Of a DNA stretch of 12,290 nt, positions 6,907 to 12,290 are shown piece after piece. Made by a program: the position numbers and the translations under genes. This DNA is from Candidatus Brocadiia bacterium. Lineage in GTDB: Bacteria; Planctomycetota; PUPC01; DSUN01. The stretch is taken from NCBI GenBank assembly GCA_016782825.1, contig JADHXT010000070.1, positions 1 to 12,290 of the forward strand. The letters are read 5' to 3'. Below the pieces are notes generated by a model. The model had not been told where the DNA came from. It did not search any database and saw nothing but the letters and a program-made list of their open reading frames with translations. Numbering within the stretch: the stretch's first letter is position 1; each line of letters begins with the position of its first letter.

Positions 6907-7740
6907 TCAGCGAGCCGTGTCGGCCGGGGTTGAGTGTCGGCGCACCCAGGCCAGGGTGGCGGCTCCGATGGCCAGGGCCACGAGGGCCCCGAGCTGGCCC
7001 GCTTTGAGGCCGAGCGCCACGGGAAGGGTGTCGGTGCGGACGAACTCGACGGCGAGGCGGAGGAAGCCGTGGAGCACGAAAAGGAGGCCCAGGAGCTCGC
7101 CGTTGCGTCGGCGATGTGGGGTGGCCACCACGAGGAGTGCGGCGATGACGAAGAGGCCGATGCTGTCGTAGAGTTGGGCCGGATGGACGGGGAGCGAGTG
7201 GGTGGCTGCGTCGGTGATCCAGCGCTGCTTCACGTGGTCGAGGAAGGCCGGGCTGCCGGAGGGCAGACCCGCGGGATCGAGGAGGCGTGGGAAGCGCACG
7301 GCCAGGGGGAAGCGCGGACTGGCCGGGCCGCCGAAGCAGCAGCCGTTGAGGAAGCAGCCGATGCGGCCGAAGGCCTGGCCGATGGCGATGGCCGGGGCCA
7401 TGAGGTCGGCCACGAGCCACGCATCGAGGCGCTTCCACTTGAGATAGGCCAGGTTGGCGATGAGGGCGCCGATGAGCCCGCCGTAGAACACGAGGCCCCC
7501 TTCCCACACCTTGAAGATGGCCCACAGCGGCTCGCCGGGGGGCTTGTAGAGGGCGAAGTGGAGCACGCGGGCGCCGGCGACGCCGGCGAGGATCGACACG
7601 AGCACCAGGTTGCCGATGACGTCGGGGTCCACGCCGTGGGCCTTGGCTCGTCGCGCGGCGATGTACCACCCTGCGTAGAAGCCGATGGCGAGCATCAGCC
7701 CGTAGGTGTGGATGAAGGGGAAGAAGAGGGTGGGCTGCAT
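6907..7740 (-). CDS. lgt: Prolipoprotein diacylglyceryl transferase Lgt
   Basis: This 277-residue integral membrane enzyme transfers the diacylglyceryl group of phosphatidylglycerol to the lipobox cysteine of prolipoproteins, the first step of lipoprotein maturation. Several hydrophobic helices alternate with conserved blocks: HTYGLMLAIGFYAGWYIAAR near the N-terminus, VWEGGLVFYGGLIGALIANL (78-97), the signature GRIGCFLNGCCFGGP (125-139), HPAQLYDSIGLF (186-197), and LHGFLRLAVEFVRTD (223-237). Arg126 corresponds to the catalytic Arg143 of E. coli. Relative to E. coli, His103 is Tyr86, Asn146 is Cys129 and Glu151 is Cys134; GCFxxGCC versions are known in other phyla. The ATG at 7740 fits the family start and has GGAG nine bases upstream. 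A long frame continues upstream, but its translation is Arg/Ser/Pro-rich noise. A strong promoter lies at 7900-7929, giving a leader of about 150 bases. Confidence 0.95.
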   Translation of the reverse strand: MQPTLFFPFIHTYGLMLAIGFYAGWYIAARRAKAHGVDPDVIGNLVLVSILAGVAGARVLHFALYKPPGEPLWAIFKVWEGGLVFYGGLIGALIANLAYLKWKRLDAWLVADLMAPAIAIGQAFGRIGCFLNGCCFGGPASPRFPLAVRFPRLLDPAGLPSGSPAFLDHVKQRWITDAATHSLPVHPAQLYDSIGLFVIAALLVVATPHRRRNGELLGLLFVLHGFLRLAVEFVRTDTLPVALGLKAGQLGALVALAIGAATLAWVRRHSTPADTAR

Positions 7741-7759
7741 CGGGGGCGGCTCCGCTGTC

Positions 7760-8062
7760 TCACGCGCCGGGCAGGGGCCTCCAGAGTCCCGGAGCCGCGT
7801 CCCTCTTTGCGGAAGGACGCACGGAGCGCCACACATCCATCGGCGTCCGGATTCCCCGCGGCGTCTCGGCCGTCTGGTCGTAGAGGTAGAAGACGACGTA
7901 TTGTAGGGTTCCCGTGGCCGGGCTGTCAAGCGCGAGGGACGCGGAGGCCCACGACGCCGCTTCCCGTTGGCGGGGCTTGGTGATGATCTCCACGCGGCCG
8001 ATGCCGCCGAACTTTCTGGTGATCGAGCGCTCGATGCCGCTGAGCGCGTGGGTGGGGAGTTG
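7760..8062 (-). other. Unassigned coding-like frame across the lgt leader and promoter
   Basis: A 101-codon frame stays open between a TAA at 8063-8065 and a TGA at 7760-7762. It has strong G/C preference at third positions and a balanced composition, for example SITRKFGGIGRVEIITKPR and LQYVVFYLYDQTAETPRG, unlike the Arg/Ser-rich shadow frames beside it. No ATG with a ribosome-binding site is present: the first candidate is a GTG at 7993 (77 residues) without a clear Shine-Dalgarno, and an internal ATG would give 24 residues. The lgt promoter lies inside it. It could be the tail of a decayed gene or a small unrecognised gene. I recognise no family. Confidence 0.25.
7900..7929 (-). promoter_or_regulatory. 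Sigma70-type promoter of lgt
   Basis: On the minus strand a perfect TTGACA (7924-7929), an 18-base spacer and TACAAT (7900-7905). The predicted start is near 7893, giving lgt a leader of about 150 bases with no recognised riboswitch. Confidence 0.7.
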
Positions 8063-8142
8063 TTACGGGGGTGCAACCCCGGCGTGAACGATCGCGCGCG
8101 GCACGGTGGGGCCTGAAGGGGAAACCGCTTGTTGATGCGCGG

Positions 8143-8874
8143 CTATTCGTCGTCGTCGGACTCGTCCTCACACTCCAAGTCCCAGTCTCCGTCGGCCTCC
8201 CCTGTGTAGCCGCAGACGCCAACGCGGGGGGAGTTGACGACGGGGAGGAACATCTCGTCGCCGCACTCGTGTTTGCGGGCGCAGGCCTTGCAGAGCCAGC
8301 CGTCGGGCTCGTAGCAGCACTCCGCGCAGAGGACGACCGCGGGCTTGCCGCAGACACCACAGGGGATGGGCGGCGGGTTGTTGCGCGCGAGGAGCCGGAT
8401 GGGCTCGCGGCGGTACTCCGCGTCCCGCTCGGAAGCCACTTTGAGGGCCAGGTGGGTGGTGGAGCCGAAGTCGTATTCGTGGGTGAATCGCAGGCGGGGT
8501 TCCAGCACGTGGCCGAGTTCCGCGCGCATGTCCTTCTCGCCAAAGTCATCCATGGGGGACACCGAGTAGCTCTGCTCGCCAATCGTGAAGGCGCTGAGGT
8601 GGCCGCAGCATTCGAGCCAGATGTCGCGGAGGAATTGGTCCAGGTCGCCGAGCCGGGCGCTGGCTCTCGCCTCGAGATGGAGCCAGTAGCCGGGGGCGTA
8701 GCGGCTTTGGACGACGAGGTGGAAGACTCTGGCCCGGCGCAACTGGGCTTGGGGCGACGTGGGGCCGGCGGCGGGGTGCGTCTGAAGGCAGCCTTGGAGG
8801 TGGCGGGTCATGCCGGCCTTGCTGAAGGTGCCGTCGCAGAGCAAGCAGGTGCCTCTGGAGGTGGTCCTCGCCAT
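8143..8874 (-). CDS. Uncharacterised zinc-finger and pRiA4b ORF-3-like protein
   Basis: This 243-residue soluble protein has three parts. Residues 10-29 form a C2HC finger-like motif (CLLCDGTFSKAGMTRHLQGC: Cys10, Cys13, His25, Cys29). Residues about 48-160 resemble the plasmid pRiA4b ORF-3 family core: FHLVVQSRYAPGYWLHLEAR, LGDLDQFLRDIWLECCGHLS, a short F-x-I-G motif, and EPRLRFTHEYDFGSTTHLAL, close to the family's (F/Y)-x-Y-x-Y-D-F-G-(D/S) hallmark. Residues 172-221 hold a Cys-rich segment (Cys172, 175, 183, 186, 187, 195, 198, His202, Cys204, Cys221), plausibly a second zinc site. The tail CEDESDDDE is very acidic. The ATG at 8874 has GAGGAG six bases upstream. It lies 82 bases after panD and may be read from the same transcript, but no shared pathway is apparent. 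The biochemical role of the pRiA4b ORF-3 family is not established to my knowledge, so no function is assigned. Confidence 0.75.
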   Translation of the reverse strand: MARTTSRGTCLLCDGTFSKAGMTRHLQGCLQTHPAAGPTSPQAQLRRARVFHLVVQSRYAPGYWLHLEARASARLGDLDQFLRDIWLECCGHLSAFTIGEQSYSVSPMDDFGEKDMRAELGHVLEPRLRFTHEYDFGSTTHLALKVASERDAEYRREPIRLLARNNPPPIPCGVCGKPAVVLCAECCYEPDGWLCKACARKHECGDEMFLPVVNSPRVGVCGYTGEADGDWDLECEDESDDDE

Positions 8875-8956
8875 CGTTCGCTCCTCTCAGTTTCTGCGTC
8901 GAGGATGTGGGGCAGCCGCCTCCGTCGAGGCTACGGCGGCCGAGGGTGCGCCCCGC

Positions 8957-9313
8957 CTACATCTTGTTGACGATGCGGTTGTGCTCGTCCACGAAAACGA
9001 AGGTGGGCTTATGGGCGCGGGCCTCGGCGTCGTCGAGCACGCAGAAGGCAAAGATGATGAGCTTGTCGCCGGGCTGGCCCAGACGGGCGGCGGCGCCCTG
9101 GAGGCTGATGGTGCCGCTGCCGGCGGGGGCCTCGATGACGTAGGTCTCGGCGCGGTCGCCCGTGGCGAGGTTGACGAACTGCACGCGCTCGTGGGGCACC
9201 ATGTCGGCGGCGGCCAGGAGGTCGGCGTCGATGGCGATGCTGCCTTCGTAGTCGAGGTGGGCGCCGGTTAAGGTGGCTCGGTGGATCTTGGAGCGGAGCA
9301 TGATGCGCTGCAT
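8957..9313 (-). CDS. panD: Aspartate 1-decarboxylase PanD (pyruvoyl enzyme precursor)
   Basis: This 118-residue precursor decarboxylates L-aspartate to beta-alanine, the amine substrate of PanC. Residues match the E. coli numbering: Lys9 in MLRSKIHRATLTGAHLDYEG, the self-cleavage site Gly24-Ser25 in YEGSIAID, Arg54 and Tyr58 in TGDRAETYVI, and GTISLQGAAARL followed by GDKLIIFAF in the C-terminal part. Cleavage before Ser25 would yield the pyruvoyl group. The ATG at 9313 is preferred over the internal Met5 because it gives this numbering and has AAAGG about nine bases upstream, inside the end of panC. It starts five bases after the panC stop, so the two are certainly cotranscribed. A possible maturation partner (PanM or PanZ) is not encoded in the window. 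Confidence 0.97.
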   Translation of the reverse strand: MQRIMLRSKIHRATLTGAHLDYEGSIAIDADLLAAADMVPHERVQFVNLATGDRAETYVIEAPAGSGTISLQGAAARLGQPGDKLIIFAFCVLDDAEARAHKPTFVFVDEHNRIVNKM

Positions 9314-9318
9314 CGGCG

Positions 9319-10173
9319 TTAGCCTTTCGGCGTGAGGAGGTGGTTGTCGATCAGCCGCGTGCCCCCGAAGTGTGCGGCCACGAGGGCGACGGCGGGTTCG
9401 GCGACCGTATCGACGGGCGCCAGAGTCTGGGGATGGACGATGGCCACGTAGTCGATGGTGCAGTGGCCCGCGTCGAGGAGAGTTTGGCGGACGACGTCGG
9501 CCAGCGCGGCCGCGGACGACACGCCGGCATCGAGGCAGGCCTGGGCGGCCTGGAGGCCGCGGTGGATGCAGGTGGCCTGCTGGCGTGCGTCGGCGTCGAG
9601 GTGCTGGTTGCGCGAGCTCATGGCCAGGCCGTCGGGCTCGCGCACGATGGGGCAGGGCACGATGGCGATGGGCAGGGCGAGGTCGCGCACCATTTGGGCG
9701 ACGGCGGCCACCTGCTGGTAGTCCTTCTGGCCGAAGTAGGCGCGGTCGGGTTCCACGATGTGGAAGAGCTTGCCGCACACGGTGAGCACGCCGCGGAAGT
9801 GGCCGGGGCGGTGGGCGCCTTCGAGCGTCTCGACGATGGGGCCGGCCTGGTCGACGTAGGTGGTGGCGCCGTCGGGATACATGGCGGCGGCGCGGGGGGC
9901 GAAAAGGAGGTCCACGCCCACGCCTTCGGCGAGAGCCGCGTCGCGGTCCAGGTCGCGGGGGTAGGCGTCGAAGTCCTCGGCGGGGCCAAACTGGGTGGGG
10001 TTGACAAACACGCTGATGGCCACGGCGTCGTTTTCGCGGCGGGCGCGTTCCATGAGCGACAGGTGGCCCTGGTGGAGCGCGCCCATGGTGGGCACGAAGC
10101 CGATGCGGCGGCCCTGCTGGCGGGCCGCGCGCACGAAGTGGCGTGTGTCGGCGATGGCATGTGCAGTCGTCAT
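9319..10173 (-). CDS. panC: Pantothenate synthetase (pantoate-beta-alanine ligase) PanC
   Basis: This 284-residue enzyme joins pantoate and beta-alanine with ATP, through a pantoyl-adenylate, to form pantothenate, the precursor of coenzyme A. The nucleotidyltransferase signature FVPTMGALHQGHLSLMERAR (26-45) has the HIGH-like His34 and His37. Further blocks are SVFVNPTQFGPAEDFDAYPR (54-73), GHFRGVLTVCGKLFHIVEPD (124-143), YFGQKDYQQ (146-154) and the KMSKS-like MSSRNQHL (185-192). The ATG at 10173 overlaps the stop of the upstream kinase gene as ATGA (four bases), suggesting translational coupling; its own Shine-Dalgarno is weak. panD follows after five bases and supplies the beta-alanine. panB, for the pantoate branch, is not in the window. 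Confidence 0.98.
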   Translation of the reverse strand: MTTAHAIADTRHFVRAARQQGRRIGFVPTMGALHQGHLSLMERARRENDAVAISVFVNPTQFGPAEDFDAYPRDLDRDAALAEGVGVDLLFAPRAAAMYPDGATTYVDQAGPIVETLEGAHRPGHFRGVLTVCGKLFHIVEPDRAYFGQKDYQQVAAVAQMVRDLALPIAIVPCPIVREPDGLAMSSRNQHLDADARQQATCIHRGLQAAQACLDAGVSSAAALADVVRQTLLDAGHCTIDYVAIVHPQTLAPVDTVAEPAVALVAAHFGGTRLIDNHLLTPKG

Positions 10174-10895
10174 CGGTTGTGTCTTCGGGAGACGGGGACG
10201 TAGTACTGTACGCCGGGGCGCGGCTGGCGCATCTGGCGGATGAGTTCCTGGAGTTCCACTTCGTCGGTGGCCACGTTCACCTCGTCGGTGTTCACCACGA
10301 GGAGAGGCACGTCGGTGTAGTCGAAGAAATGGCGGTTGTAGGTTTCGCACACGGTCTGGAGGTAGCCGAGTTCCATGGGGGCTTCGAATCCGCGGCCGCG
10401 CTTGCGGATGCGCTGCATGAGCGCTTCGGCACTGGCCTGGAGCATGACCACGATGCTGGGGGTGGGCGTGGCGTCCTGGAGCAGGTCGGCGATGCGGCTG
10501 TAGAGATGCAGCTCTTCCTCGTTGAGGGTCACGGAGGCGAAGATGCGGTCTTTCTCGAACAGATAGTCGGCCACGGTGGTCTTGTGGAAGAGGTCGCGCT
10601 GGTAGATTTCCTGTTGCTGGCGGTAGCGCGACACCAGGAAGGCGAGCTGGGTGTGGAGCGCGTAGCGCGTGGGGTTCTTGTAGAAGTGGGGGAGGAAGGG
10701 GTTGTCTTCGGCCTCTTCGAGGATCACGCGGGCGTCCAGGGCCTTGCCCAGTGCCTTGGCCAGGGTGGTCTTGCCCACGCCGATGGGGCCTTCCACGGCG
10801 ATGTAGGTCAACTGGCGTTCGTCGTCCATGAGATGCACCGTATCGAAGATGGGAACGGCGAGGGGCGCGGGCTCACCGTTGGGTGTCAGTCGCAT
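10170..10895 (-). CDS. Deoxynucleoside kinase (dAdo/dGuo kinase-like)
   Basis: This protein of up to 241 residues belongs to the deoxynucleoside kinase family, which phosphorylates deoxynucleosides for salvage to dNTPs. The P-loop AVEGPIGVGKTTLAKALG occupies about 33-50. It is followed by EDNPFLPHFYKNPTRYALHT (63-82), VADYLFEKDRIFA (108-120) in the position of the family's catalytic and nucleoside-contacting segment, VVMLQASAEALMQRIRKRGR (149-168) with LID arginines, and YLQTVCETYNRHFFDY near the end. Overall it resembles bacterial deoxyadenosine/deoxyguanosine kinases; substrate preference cannot be read from sequence alone. I give the ATG at 10895, which overlaps the folK stop by 23 bases and has only a weak GGA upstream. 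An in-frame ATG at 10829 would remove 22 non-conserved residues and is a real alternative. The stop overlaps the panC start by four bases. Confidence 0.9.
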   Translation of the reverse strand: MRLTPNGEPAPLAVPIFDTVHLMDDERQLTYIAVEGPIGVGKTTLAKALGKALDARVILEEAEDNPFLPHFYKNPTRYALHTQLAFLVSRYRQQQEIYQRDLFHKTTVADYLFEKDRIFASVTLNEEELHLYSRIADLLQDATPTPSIVVMLQASAEALMQRIRKRGRGFEAPMELGYLQTVCETYNRHFFDYTDVPLLVVNTDEVNVATDEVELQELIRQMRQPRPGVQYYVPVSRRHNR

Positions 10896-11352
10896 CCAGT
10901 TCCGCGAGCAGCTCGGCCACCGTCCGTCCGAGGAGCGGATGCCGCGCGTCGGGCGCGATCTCCGCCAGCGGCTCGAGCACGAAGCGTCGCTCGTGCATCC
11001 GCGGGTGGGGGACGGTGAGGGCCTCCGTATCGATGAGCTGCTCGTCGTAGAGCAGGAGGTCGAGATCGAGGGTTCGCGGTCCCCAGCGTTCCTGGCGGGT
11101 GCGGCCGAAGGTGGCTTCGGTGGCCAGGAGTTGGTCGAGCAGTTGCTCGGCGGACAGCTCGACGGTCAGGCGTGCCGCGGCATTCAGGTAGTGTGGCTGA
11201 CCGGGTGGGCCGCCGACGGGAGCGGTCTCGTGGAACTCCGAGATGGCCTCGACGCGAACGCCCGGCACGTGGTTCAACTCGGTGAGCGCGCCGCACAGCG
11301 TGGCCGCGCGTTCCCCCAGGTTGCTGCCGAGTGCAATGTAGGCGATGGCCAT
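10873..11352 (-). CDS. folK: 2-amino-4-hydroxy-6-hydroxymethyldihydropteridine pyrophosphokinase (HPPK)
   Basis: This 159-residue enzyme transfers pyrophosphate from ATP to 6-hydroxymethyl-7,8-dihydropterin, the step before dihydropteroate synthase in folate synthesis. Its length equals that of typical HPPK. Motifs in order are AYIALGSNLGER (4-15), ETAPVGGPPGQPHYLNAAAR (42-61), and the signature RWGPRTLDLDLLLYD (89-103) with Mg-binding Asp96 and Asp98. HPRMHERRFVLEPLAEIAPD (116-135) follows. The ATG at 11352 fits the family N-terminus; the Shine-Dalgarno is weak. It is the first gene after the promoter at 11394-11422, with a leader of about 35 bases. It overlaps the longer form of the kinase gene and heads the probable folK-kinase-panC-panD operon. 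Confidence 0.97.
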   Translation of the reverse strand: MAIAYIALGSNLGERAATLCGALTELNHVPGVRVEAISEFHETAPVGGPPGQPHYLNAAARLTVELSAEQLLDQLLATEATFGRTRQERWGPRTLDLDLLLYDEQLIDTEALTVPHPRMHERRFVLEPLAEIAPDARHPLLGRTVAELLAELDATDTQR

Positions 11353-11393
11353 GGCTGCCGACCGATAGACGCCCGATCACGGCTTCCGGCGGC

Positions 11394-11422
11394 ATTGTAG
11401 CAAATGCCCCGGGCCATTGCAA
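11394..11422 (-). promoter_or_regulatory. Sigma70-type promoter of the folK-panD operon
   Basis: On the minus strand TTGCAA (11417-11422), a 17-base spacer and TACAAT (11394-11399). The predicted start near 11387 lies about 35 bases upstream of the folK ATG. Confidence 0.7.
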
Positions 11423-11523
11423 GATCCGGCACGGGCGTGGGGCTGGCCCGCGACCTTTGGGTTCATCCATTGGGGCCTCTCTCCGCCTGAGTCTACACCG
11501 CTCACACAGGGACGGGTAAAGAA

Positions 11524-11627
11524 ATGGATGAGTGGATGGATGGATGACTGGATGGGCGGTAGATGGGGCAGTGTGGCTGCTCTTCCATACCTCCATACCT
11601 CCAGTCCTCCATTCCTCCGATCCCTCC
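11524..11627. repeat. Low-complexity GGATG-type and CCATACCT-type arms forming an imperfect inverted repeat
   Basis: The left arm (11524-11568) is built of degenerate GGATG/TGGATGGA units. The right arm (11583-11627) is built of CTCCATAC/TCCTCC units. The reverse complement of the right arm resembles the left arm, sharing the core GACTGGA (11546-11552), with many of the differences being T against G. The two arms could pair into a long imperfect hairpin around a loop of about 14 bases. On the minus strand the frame reads Gly/Met/Trp- then His/Pro/Ser-rich and is not a credible protein. Confidence 0.5.
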
Positions 11628-11660
11628 GTCTGGAAAGGTGTCAGGTCGTGAGTTACAGCA

Positions 11661-11695
11661 TAGCTGAGTTAGCTGAGTTAGATGTGCCTGGCACA
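11661..11695. repeat. Short tandem repeat next to a TGTGCC-T-GGCACA palindrome
   Basis: TAGCTGAGT occurs twice in tandem (11661-11678) plus a partial third copy to 11681. It is followed directly by TGTGCC (11683-11688), a central T and GGCACA (11690-11695), a perfect 6+1+6 palindrome. A related AGGTGTCAGG lies at 11636-11645. The set resembles a small dispersed intergenic (REP-like) element, but a second copy in the genome cannot be seen from here. Confidence 0.35.
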
Positions 11696-11856
11696 CTGCA
11701 CGCTTCGAACCCAGGGCGCGTTGGCCGCGGCGCTCGCCGTGCGCAGCACCCGTCACGCTGGTGAAGGGCCAACCGGGCGCGCGGCTCAAGATGGAGGTGG
11801 AGTTCCTGGCCGGGAGAAAGCACCTCCCGGTCGTTCGCCTCCAGCGTGCTGCGTAG
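11677..11856 (+). pseudogene. Plus-strand coding-like fragment, possible tail of a lost gene
   Basis: A frame without a start codon runs from after a TGA at 11674-11676 to a TAG at 11854-11856. From about 11740 it has strong G/C third positions and natural composition: PVTLVKGQPGARLKMEVEFL then AGRKHLPVVRLQRAA. This looks like the C-terminal end of a beta-rich protein whose upstream part was replaced by the palindromic repeat. There is no start codon or ribosome-binding site. I do not recognise the family. A hairpin with 7-bp arms (11810-11816 and 11824-11830) falls inside it. Confidence 0.3.
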
Positions 11857-12116
11857 GGAAAGGGGAGCACTGCCGGAACCCAGGCTGCATCCACCGCAAC
11901 AAACGCTTGGACTCTGGCCCGACAGGCGTGGGCCACCACGGGAACCCGTCGCCATACCCCGAGGCCAGGACTCACGGTCACGGAACGCTCGATCCATCGC
12001 TCGGCTTCGTATCGCGGCTGACCATCAAACTCCCCGGACCAGCACAAACGCCCCTGATCTCAGGCGGCACGGAAGCTATCACAAGACGAGTGAATGGATA
12101 ACCCTACGACGACGCG

Positions 12117-12164
12117 GATGAGTTCTCGGACCCCACGCGGCGCAATAGGGCTTCAGAACTCATC
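12117..12164. repeat. Perfect 10-bp inverted repeat overlapping the PKD-gene stop codon
   Basis: GATGAGTTCT (12117-12126) and AGAACTCATC (12155-12164) are exact inverse copies 28 bases apart. On the minus strand the first arm contains the last sense codons and the start of the TGA stop of the PKD gene. It could form a 3'-end hairpin, but no U-tract follows, so it is not a standard intrinsic terminator. Confidence 0.4.
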
Positions 12165-12290
12165 GAACGCATCGCCCACGACGACGGTGGCGCAACGCTG
12201 CTGGCCGTTGGCCGTCAGGGTGACAGTGTAGGGTCCCGGTGAGGGGTAGGTGTGGATGACGATGGCGCCGGTGGCGGTGGACCCGTCACC
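12153..12290 (-). CDS. PKD-domain protein, C-terminal end only
   Basis: The last 45 codons of a gene enter from the right edge and end at TGA (12153-12155). The visible sequence starts GDGSTATGAIVIHTYPSPGP, continues YTVTLTANGQQ, and ends VVVGDAFDEF. This is the second half of a PKD (polycystic kidney disease) beta-sandwich, whose family pattern is (W/F)-x-F-G-D-G-x-x-x, then H-x-Y-x-x-x-G-x-Y-x-V-T-L-x-x-x. Third codon positions are strongly G/C. PKD domains occur in secreted and surface proteins as spacers or in protein and glycan binding; here the domain is nearly the last element of the polypeptide. The enzymatic or structural identity of the rest lies outside the window. It runs in the same direction as folK, 730 bases upstream of that gene's start region. 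Confidence 0.8.
   Translation of the reverse strand, partial: GDGSTATGAIVIHTYPSPGPYTVTLTANGQQRCATVVVGDAFDEF

Larger units (their letters stand above)
11423..12152. other. Repeat-bearing interval without an intact gene
   Basis: About 730 bases separate the folK promoter from the PKD-protein stop. I find no complete gene on either strand: frames that stay open are full of repeats or have poor codon use. The interval holds inverted low-complexity arms (11524-11627), a short tandem repeat with a palindrome (11661-11695), a plus-strand coding-like fragment (11677-11856) and an inverted repeat at the PKD stop (12117-12164). From about 11857 to 12110 I see nothing I can name. Confidence 0.6.

Noticed and set aside
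7741..8076. N-terminal extension of Lgt in the same frame
   Set aside because: The added residues are Ser/Arg/Pro-rich noise, the promoter lies inside, and the ATG at 7740 matches the family start.
8066..8081. CGGGG/CCCCG hairpin downstream of the zinc-motif gene as a terminator
   Set aside because: The stem is short and no T-run follows on the gene's strand.
8915..8940. GCCGCC/GGCGGC stem between panD and the zinc-motif gene as a terminator
   Set aside because: The loop is 14 bases and no T-run follows; such stems are frequent by chance at this GC content.
8071..8970. Plus-strand frame of about 300 codons opposite the zinc-motif gene
   Set aside because: The minus-strand gene has a good Shine-Dalgarno, spaced Cys/His motifs and a recognisable core; the plus frame is Val/Ala/Gly-rich without motifs.
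9340..10203. Plus-strand frame of 287 codons opposite panC
   Set aside because: It is a shadow of panC, whose catalytic motifs are all present on the minus strand.
11524..11570. GGATG repeats considered as a CRISPR array or variable-number tandem repeat
   Set aside because: Units are four to five bases, degenerate and without spacers; too short and irregular for either call.
11502..12047. Minus-strand frame of about 180 codons through the repeat region
   Set aside because: It reads through low-complexity repeats, has mixed codon use and no ribosome-binding site or domain; the opposite strand has better codon bias in part of it.

Overview
The window is about 12.3 kb of GC-rich bacterial chromosome. 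Almost all coding is on the minus strand, so it is transcribed from high to low coordinates. The content is mainly housekeeping: translation, the signal recognition particle, cell-wall precursor synthesis, lipoprotein maturation, and folate, pantothenate and nucleotide metabolism. A diderm bacterium fits (lgt, MurA, a membrane-anchored LysM protein). The order rpmE-prfA-prmC-murA, the Lgt signature GRIGCFLNGCCFG and a secreted-type PKD protein lean towards the Planctomycetota/PVC group. That placement is an impression, not a proof.

Layout from high to low coordinates. (1) 12153-12290: the C-terminal end of a PKD-domain protein, running off the window. (2) 11423-12152: about 730 bases without an intact gene. 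It holds purine-rich low-complexity arms in inverted orientation, a short tandem repeat beside a TGTGCC-T-GGCACA palindrome, and a plus-strand fragment that looks like the tail of a lost gene. (3) 11422-8957: a strong sigma70-type promoter followed by a compact run of folK, a deoxynucleoside kinase, panC and panD with overlaps or gaps of a few bases. (4) 8874-8143: an uncharacterised protein combining zinc-finger-like motifs with a pRiA4b ORF-3-like core. (5) 8062-6907: a strong promoter embedded in an unexplained coding-like stretch, then lgt. (6) 6844-5794: a consensus promoter, a leader hairpin and a gene for a membrane-anchored protein with two LysM domains. (7) 5679-1: a promoter with a perfect TATAAT, then rpmE, prfA, prmC, murA, ffh, rpsP and the start of trmD, probably one operon.

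Functional logic. Operon 7 couples termination (RF1 and its methyltransferase PrmC, with touching stop and start codons), ribosomal proteins L31 and S16, SRP targeting and the first committed step of peptidoglycan synthesis. rimM, which often lies between rpsP and trmD, is missing here. Operon 3 groups a folate enzyme, a nucleoside-salvage kinase and the two enzymes that supply beta-alanine and make pantothenate.

I found no mobile element with a transposase, no CRISPR array, no tRNA or rRNA and no clear new multi-gene system. The points most worth a second look are altered GTPase motifs in Ffh, the zinc-motif/pRiA4b protein, the coding-like stretch around the lgt promoter and the repeat-rich 11.4-12.15 kb interval.
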